DNA from: Amyelois transitella
Taxonomy: Eukaryota > Arthropoda > Insecta > Lepidoptera > Pyralidae
Assembly (NCBI RefSeq): GCF_032362555.1
Contig: NC_083525.1
Span: 7,921,501 to 7,985,500 of the forward strand
Direction of reading: 5' to 3'
Length of the DNA stretch: 64,000 nt
The translations under genes were made by a program, and so were the position numbers. Below, one piece after another: positions 58,601-64,000 of this stretch (position 1 is the stretch's first letter; each line of letters opens with the position of its first letter). The notes under the pieces are model-generated. The model was given only the letters and a program-made list of their open reading frames with translations, did no database searches and was not told where the DNA came from.

Positions 58601-61600
58601 TTTAAGTTGGTGTAGAGAAAAATAATGAAATTTGAATTTGAATTGAACATATCAACAGCCACAATTCTGAGCCATGTTTCTCACATTTATTCCCCCCATT
58701 CCAGCTGGACTCCGGCCGAGCGTTTCCACCCCCCGACATCCAACTCCTCCAGTTCCCCAAACGCCAACACACTGGTGATTGGCTGGTCATCTTCAGGGTC
58801 ATCATGCCCATGTACATGGTGATGACGTTGTCGCAGTTCATCACCTATTTGTTGATGTTCGTCGTTGGCGAGAAGGAGAACAAGATCAGGGAGGGTATGA
58901 GGATTATGGGGCTGAAGGATTCTGTTTACTGGTAAGTGGGTGAAATTTTTTATTTTTAATGATTTCTATGAAATCTTTTTTTTGTAAGAAATTGTAGGTA
59001 TTAATTAAAGTAAAGGATGTCGTAAAAGGCGACTAAGGGATAGGCTTACAAACTTGGGATTCTTTTTTAGGCGATTGGCTAGCAACCTGTCACTATTTGA
59101 ATCTCAATTCTACCATTAAGCCAAATAGCTGAGTGTGGCCTATCGGTATTTTCAAGACTGTTGGCTCTGTCTTCCCCACAAGGGATATAGACGTGACCAT
59201 ATGTATGTATTAAAGTATAGTTTCATAGGCAGAATAATTTTAAAAAAGCCAATCAAGGGAAAGGCTTAATTCATTCGGAATTCCTCTTTTAGGCGATAGG
59301 GTAAAACAAATATGAGAGTAAATTCCATCACTAAGCGATCCAGTTGAACGTTTTGTTGTTGAACAAAACGGAACGGTTTGAACGGTTGTTTAAAATGAAT
59401 TGGAAAACATACCGGCCACTAATAAAAAAAGTAATTATACCTACTTTTTATTCAAAGAAAAATCACGATCGTCTTTTGTTTACGATTATTTTCACAACAA
59501 AGTTTTCAGTGGTATTTCGGTCTTTTTTTAATACTGTTGACTCTGTTTACCTCGTAAGGGATAAAGACGAGATAGTGATATATGTTATTTATTGCTTTCA
59601 GGGGTTCCTGGTTTCTCATCTACGCTGTGTTCGTCACTATTCTGTCTTTAGTGAGCACCGTACTGTTATTTACATTGAAAGTAAGTTAAATATTACATAC
59701 ATACATATGTATAATCACGTCTATGTCCCTTGCGGTGTAGACAGAGCCAACAGTCTTGAGAAGACCCGACATCAATAAAAAAAAGGATAGGACCACTCCG
59801 TCTCATTCCCATGGACGTCGTAAAAGGCGACTAAGGGATAGGCTAATAAACTTGGGATTCTTCTTTTAGGCGATGGGCTAGCAACCTGTCAATGTTTGAA
59901 ACTTTATATCATTTAGCCTAACAGCTGAACGTGGCCTATCAGTCTTTTTCAAGACTGTTGGCTCTGTCTACTCCGCATAGGGTATAGACGTGATGATATG
60001 TATTTATGTATGTATCATCATTATTAGTCAATAGTTCTAAACAATAATTGAGAGTGTGAAGGGAAAGGTCGGAGTGGGAAGACCTAGACGAACGTATCTT
60101 GATCAAATTAAGGACGTCCTGGTTAAGGGTCAGGTCAAGAGTACCCGAAACCGCCGAGCTTGCATGAAGAGAGTTATGAATGTGGACGAAGCGATTCCTT
60201 CGCTTCGTCCACATTCATAACTCTCTCACTCAACTCAATGTGGATAAAGCGAAAGAAGTATGCAGAGATCGTGGCTAGTGGAAAGAGATGGTCTCTGCGT
60301 AACCCTCCGGGAAAGAGGCGTGATTTTATGTATGTATGTATGTAATAATTGAATTAACACGTTTAAACTTTTTTTTTTAATAATTCATTTTAATTTTTTT
60401 TTAAAGGTATTCCAGCACTCCTCCTACGTGCTCATCTTCCTCCTGATGCTTCTCTTCGGATTCACCATCATCACCTTCGCTTTTATGCTGACGCCCTTCT
60501 TCGACCGAGCGCGGGTACGTATTTATTATTTCTATTCATTCATTCATTTGTTCGTTCGTTCATTCATTTATTAGTTCGTTCATTTATTAATTTATTATAT
60601 ACAGTAGCATTTAATACAGAAGTAATTCTAGTACAAAGGTGCTACTCATATTAATAGAAATATCTTCCAGTAGACCCATCTATACTTAATATTATAAAGC
60701 TGAAGAGTTTGTTTGTTTGTTTTTTTTTTTGAACGCGTTAATCTCAGGAATTACTGGTTCGAATTGAAAAATACTTTTCGTGTTGAACAGACCATTTATC
60801 GAGGAAGGCTTTAGGCTATATAACATCACGCTGAAACTATTAGGAGCAAAGAAATAATGGAAAATGTGCAAAAAAACGGGAGAAATTGTTCATCTTTGAG
60901 GGCTTCAATGATGCCTAAAATAACTATTCCACGCGGACGAAGTCGCGGGCACAGCTAGTCTTATATGTATATAAAATTCTCGTGTCACAATGCTCGTTCC
61001 CGTATGGGCTAGCAACCTGTCACTGTCACTATTTGAATCTCAATTCTATCATAAAGCCAAATAGCTGAGCGTGGCCTATCATTCTTTTCAAGACTGTTGG
61101 CTCTGTCTACCCCGCAAGGGATATAGACGTGACCATATGTATGTAAGGAATTAAGTAAATAAATAAATAAAATAAAAAATGTGTGGTTCCCGGCACCAAT
61201 AAAAAAAAGAATAGGACCACTCCATCTCGTTCCCATGGATGTCGTAAAAGGCGACTAAGGGATAGGCTTATAAACTTGGGATTCTTCTTTTAGGCGATGG
61301 GCTAGCAACCCGTTACTATTTGAATCTCAATTCTATCACCAAGCCAAATAGCTGAGCGTGGCCTAACAGTCTTTTCAAGACTGTTGGCTCTGTCTACCCC
61401 GCAAGGGATATAGAGGTGACCATATGTATGTAAGGAAGTAAATAAATAAATAATTAAATAAAAAATGATTTATCCCCCAGACGGCTGGTATCTTGGGCAG
61501 CTTCGCCGTGAACCTGATGAGTGGGCTGTACTTCATTCAGGTCTTCGTGTCGAATGCCGACTCCCTTGCTTTTTGGTTTGTCTCCCTCATCAGCTCGAGT

Positions 61601-63813
61601 TGTTACGCGCTCGCCATGGACAAGGTAAACAGTTTTAGCATAATGTTCTTGAAGTAAATTCTCTTCTATTTCTTAAAATATTGATGTTCCATCGAATATT
61701 TTTCCAACTTTTAATCAATTGCGAAGAGTCACAAAGAGAGAGAGATATTATACTCATAATATCCGACACCCCTATAATTTACATACTTATAGTCACGTCT
61801 ATATACCTTCAGGGGTAGACAGAGCAAACAGTCTTGTAAAGACTGATGGAATTGAGATTCAAATAGTGACATAAATTTTATTAAGCCTAGAGAGAGTCTG
61901 CAAAGCCTAAGTCTTTGGCCTGAGCACGTGCTTCAGAGCCAAAAAATGAAAAGTATGACGCACATATCAGTATCATCACATTTTTTTTTTACCTAAAAAG
62001 TTTTTTAAAGGCAGCCTTAAAAAGAACAGAGGATCCCAACAACCTTTGACCGAGTGAACTATGATAATAAAAGTGGAAATTTGCCCAAGATAGAATAAGA
62101 ATAGAAGATATAAAAAGACTAAAAGGTCCGACCGTATCTTAAACGGTGACGCATTAAAATAAAGGACTTCTTGCCATCTCTACAAGTAATGTTTTGGGCT
62201 TAAGGCTTGCTGTAATTGGTAGAAGAGCTTAGAACCGGCAAGTGTTACTGAGAACATGCCAAAACGAGAGAGATAATTTTATTGTCCGGTGCCGTGTGGT
62301 TCCCGGCACTAATAAATAATAATAAAAAAGAAAAGGACCACTCCATCTCGTTCCCATGGTTGTCGTAAAAGGCGACTGAGGGATAATATTATAAACTTGG
62401 AAATCTTTTTAAATTCAAATTCAAAATTTTTTATTCATTACTATAGGATACTATATATCGCTTAATAATTGTCAAAACGTATGGTTTAACAACATTGGTT
62501 GACGTCAAATAAATTACTTAAAAACTAAGTTTACTGCCGCTTCCAAGGCGTCAGTGCAGAAGAAGCGGTAACAAACTGCACTGCAGCAATTTCTTCATCA
62601 ACGTTAACTTCACAATATTAATTTAACTTAGAATAGAATGAATAAGTAAAATAAATTTAGTCGATGGGCTAGCAATCTGGCACAATATGAATTACAATTC
62701 AATCATTAAGCCAAACAGCTGAATGTGGCCTATCTGTCTCTTCAAGACAGTTGGCTCTGTCTACCCCGCAAGGGGTATAGACGTGATTGTATGTATGTAT
62801 ATGATAATTTTATCTATGGATTTCCCTTCCACCAGGCTCTGGTCCTGGACATGGCCGGCGTGGGGGTGACCTGGGAGAACCTCTGGAGCGGACCCGGGGT
62901 CCCATTCGGGGGCAGCCTCATCATGATGGCGGTGGACACCGTGCTGTACGCGCTGGTGGCGTACTGGCTGGACGCGGTGATACCCAGTGAGTACCTCTGA
63001 CGACGACAAGGGGTCTTCCCATACTCCCAAGGAGGAGTCGGAGTAAATGGTCAGGGCTTTTGGCCCTCTCCATTAGCTTGTAGCGGGAGCGACGCTCCAC
63101 GTTGACGAGCAAAGCTCGGTCAACCAGGTACTTAATATTTGATCCAGGATCAGATGTTGTTTATGATTAGTTACTTTAATTTGAGTCGTGGGTTCATCTT
63201 TAATCTATCATCCAAAAGGTGGTAAAGTCAGGTTATTTCAGGGGGTGACTACCGTCTTCTCTCACCTTAGAGTGTTACCATACCAAAAGAAATAAGGTCA
63301 ATTAAGTTAACTGTCGAAACAATCTTTACAAAAGTGGAAAGTCTTACATACATACATACATATGATCACGTCTTTATCCCTTACGGGGTAGACAGAGCCA
63401 ACAGTCTTGAAGACTAAATGGCCACGTTCAGCTATTTGGCTTAATGATAGAATTGAAATTCAAAAAGTGACAGGTTGCTAGCCGATCGCCTAAAAGAAGA
63501 ATCCCAAGTTTATAAGCCTATCCCTTAGTCGCCTTTTACGACATCCATGGGAAAGAGATGGAGTGGTCCTATTCTTTTTTGTATTGGTGCCGGGAACCAC
63601 ACGGCACTACACGTACACGTACATAAAATACAATCAAGAGAGCAATATCTGTGAGCATTTTTTCATTCCAGGTGAGTACGGCATAAAACAGAAGCCCTGG
63701 TTCTGTCTGCTGCCTTCCTTCTGGCTGGGCAGCCGCCGCGGCAGAGTTTCAGCTATACACTTCCACTCCAATGGAGAAGCCGCCCATAACAAGGATGTCG
63801 AGCCAGTACCCAG
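55604..63813 (+). CDS. ABCA-family ABC transporter, N-terminal membrane half (3' end beyond window)
   Basis: Coding exons: 55604-55702, 56096-56275, 56728-56900, 57423-57660, 58705-58931, 59602-59680, 60407-60514, 61481-61624, 62836-62986, 63672-63813; phases join without a break (513 codons so far). ABCA proteins are full-size lipid-type transporters with two membrane halves and two nucleotide-binding domains. Seen here: N-terminal basic segment (FWPQLWATVVRNLLLKKRDT), first membrane helix (VLVPLYSLGVLIFLKML), a large extracellular loop with N-X-S/T sites and cysteines, and the family motif IREGMRIMGLKDSVYW. Helices follow (WFLIYAVFVTILSLVSTVLL; VLIFLLMLLFGFTIITFAFM; ILGSFAVNLMSGLYFIQVF; SLIMMAVDTVLYALVAYWLD), then FCLLPSFW. 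No Walker motif is reached before the window ends. Start chosen at MGTRPPARFW; the ATG at 55532 is in frame but would be removed if the AG at 55538-55539 is a splice acceptor. Some lepidopteran ABCA2 proteins are Cry2 receptors; I cannot tell which ABCA this is. Confidence 0.92.
55808..56067 (-). mobile_element. RTE-tailed SINE, full length, ABCA intron 1
   Basis: ATCACGTCTATATCCCTTGC to GTCGAGAACCACACGGCA, ending about 30 bp before the exon 2 acceptor. A solo head (GAACCACACGGCAC) also lies at 55768-55781. Confidence 0.85.
56283..56402 (-). mobile_element. RTE-tailed SINE, truncated by a Helitron-like element
   Basis: Starts seven bases after the exon 2 donor and stops at GAATTGAGATTCAAATA where the next element begins. 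Confidence 0.8.
56405..56624 (-). mobile_element. Helitron-like element, 3'-truncated
   Basis: CCCTCAAGAGTGAATAATTT to CTCTTCAGCTTTATAATATT, minus orientation; no CTAG end. Confidence 0.75.
56940..57045 (+). mobile_element. RTE-tailed SINE, tail-end fragment
   Basis: GCCAAACAGCTAAACGTGGC to ATGTATGTATGTATGTAA. Confidence 0.75.
57072..57318 (+). mobile_element. RTE-tailed SINE, head partly lost
   Basis: ATCCGAATACCAATACAAAA to AAGGGATATGGATGTGACTA. Confidence 0.85.
57685..57945 (-). mobile_element. RTE-tailed SINE, full length
   Basis: CATACGTCACGTCACGTCAC (duplicated ACGTC at the tail junction) to GGGAACCACACGGCAC. Confidence 0.85.
57960..58100 (+). mobile_element. RTE-tailed SINE, tail half
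   Basis: CTGTCACTATTTGAATCTCA to GTGATCATATGTATGTATC; AAGGGATAT is deleted. It faces the previous copy head-side, with ~15 bp between. Confidence 0.75.
58101..58704. other. ABCA intron sequence, nothing recognised
   Basis: AT-rich, with a LINE-like 3'-UTR look near 58540-58650 (AAAAATAATGAAATTTGAATTTGAATTG). The frame at 58110-58334 shows no family resemblance. Confidence 0.4.
59005..59212 (+). mobile_element. RTE-tailed SINE, 5'-truncated
   Basis: AAAGGATGTCGTAAAAGGCG to GTGACCATATGTATGTATT. Confidence 0.85.
59240..59590 (+). mobile_element. RTE-tailed SINE, very degenerate with insertion
   Basis: AAGCCAATCAAGGGAAAGGC and TTCCTCTTTTAGGCGATAGG at one end, ACTGTTGACTCTGTTTACCT and CGTAAGGGATAAAGACGAGA at the other, ending just before the exon 6 acceptor of ABCA. 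Confidence 0.6.
59692..60018. mobile_element. Opposed RTE-tailed SINE pieces
   Basis: A minus-strand tail piece (59692-59768) is followed by a near-complete plus-strand copy (59770-60018) with no head hairpin. The pair starts 12 bp after the exon 6 donor. Confidence 0.8.
60050..60342 (+). mobile_element. RTE-like LINE 3' end with internal foldback
   Basis: GAGTGTGAAGGGAAAGGTCG begins LINE coding sequence. At ~60166-60222 GAGAGTTATGAATGTGGACG is followed by its exact inverse around a five-base loop, then the normal 3' end resumes and finishes in ATGTATGTATGTATGT. Confidence 0.85.
60679..60959 (+). mobile_element. Helitron-like nonautonomous element, full length
   Basis: TCTATACTTAATATTATAAA to GTCGCGGGCACAGCTAG, with a T9 run after GTTTGTTTG. 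Confidence 0.8.
61000..61468 (+). mobile_element. Two RTE-tailed SINEs with a repeated AT-rich flank
   Basis: A truncated copy (61000-61145) and a full copy (61181-61435) are each followed by ATGTAAGGAA plus an AATAAATAAATAA stretch of ~35 bp. This is either a long target-site duplication or a tandem duplication. The second flank ends ~12 bp before the exon 8 acceptor of ABCA. Confidence 0.8.
61780..61872 (-). mobile_element. RTE-tailed SINE, short copy with deletion
   Basis: TATAGTCACGTCTATATACC to GAATTGAGATTCAAATAGTG; a block around the TTCAGCTATTTGGC site is deleted. Confidence 0.7.
62287..62405 (+). mobile_element. RTE-tailed SINE, head half
   Basis: GGTGCCGTGTGGTTCCCGGC to AAACTTGGAAATCTTTTT, interrupted by a LINE-3'-UTR-like insertion (62405-62640); the tail half resumes at 62660-62800. 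Confidence 0.75.
62405..62640 (-). mobile_element. LINE 3'-UTR repeat inserted in a SINE
   Basis: TCAAATTCAAAATTTTTTAT at the tail side, then GCCGCTTCCAAGGCGTCAGT and AAACTGCACTGCAGCAATTT, which resemble (reversed) the unit at 52240-52420. Confidence 0.6.
62660..62805 (+). mobile_element. RTE-tailed SINE, tail half
   Basis: CGATGGGCTAGCAATCTGGC to GTGATTGTATGTATGTATA, ending ~30 bp before the exon 9 acceptor. Confidence 0.8.
63346..63606 (-). mobile_element. RTE-tailed SINE, full length
   Basis: ACATACATACATACATATGA to GGGAACCACACGGCAC, ending ~65 bp before the exon 10 acceptor. Confidence 0.9.
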
Positions 63814-63844
63814 GTAAGAAATGGCCGTCATATTTTTTAACTAC

Positions 63845-64000
63845 TTATACATATATAAAATCACGACATTTTCTCGGCGGGGTTTGCAGAGAATTACATC
63901 TTTCCACTTGACACGATCTCTGCATACTTCTTTCGCTTCGTCCACATTCATAACTCTCTTCATGCAACCTCGGCAGTTTCGGGTACTCTTGACCTGACCT
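63845..64000 (-). mobile_element. RTE-like LINE 3' end, running out of the window
   Basis: TATAAAATCACGACATTTTC at the tail side, then the C-terminal coding block up to GGGTACTCTTGACCTGACCT at the window edge. Confidence 0.85.

Overview
The window is a stretch of an insect nuclear genome, almost certainly a moth or butterfly (Lepidoptera). Genes are split by introns with GT-AG ends. The spaces between exons are filled with lepidopteran-type short interspersed repeats, RTE-like and CR1/jockey-like LINEs, Helitron-like elements ending in CTAG, and a gene family (ABCA) typical of insects. There is no rRNA, functional tRNA, CRISPR or prokaryotic feature. All exon models were made by eye from splice sites, reading-frame phase and remembered family sequences.

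Layout. (1) 1-1383: the 3' end of a CR1/jockey-like LINE lying in an intron. (2) 1396-3681 (+): the last four exons of the SelO protein AMPylase; it ends Cys-Ser-Ser-stop, with Cys where vertebrates carry selenocysteine. (3) 5008-7302 (-): a complete, intronless RAD54 DNA-repair translocase. (4) 8867-14125 (-): a complete seven-exon LRRC47. (5) 14490-15806 (+): a two-exon gene head to head with LRRC47. It encodes a transposase-type helix-turn-helix segment joined to seven-residue repeats. (6) 15.8-20.4 kb: repeats, including a mariner-like MITE. (7) 20465-29495 and 33444-41986 (+): two tandem paralogous chymotrypsin-like secreted serine proteases of eight exons. Their first seven exons have exactly the same lengths, but the last exons carry unrelated low-complexity tails: 92 Pro-Glu dipeptides in one, and a Thr/Pro/Asn 22-residue repeat rich in N-glycosylation sequons in the other. 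(8) 30623-33261 (-): the longest copy of an RTE-like LINE, between the two proteases. (9) 42-55 kb: no coding exon found; repeats, a 962-bp tandem duplication, a 29-bp perfect hairpin and two GC-rich promoter-like stretches. (10) 55604 to beyond the window (+): the first ten coding exons of an ABCA-type ABC transporter (first membrane half; no nucleotide-binding domain in view).

The dominant non-genic signal is one roughly 250-bp repeat with about 60 copies or fragments. Several copies have 11-13-bp target-site duplications, and the family ends in (ATGT)n. Its last ~40 bp resemble the 3' end of the RTE-like LINE, whose stop codon sits only about four bases before its own (ATGT)n tail. I therefore read the repeat as a SINE mobilised by that LINE. 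A second, tRNA-derived SINE (A box, B box, (TTTA)n tail) and Helitron-like elements make up most of the rest. Several insertions abut splice sites of the genes here.
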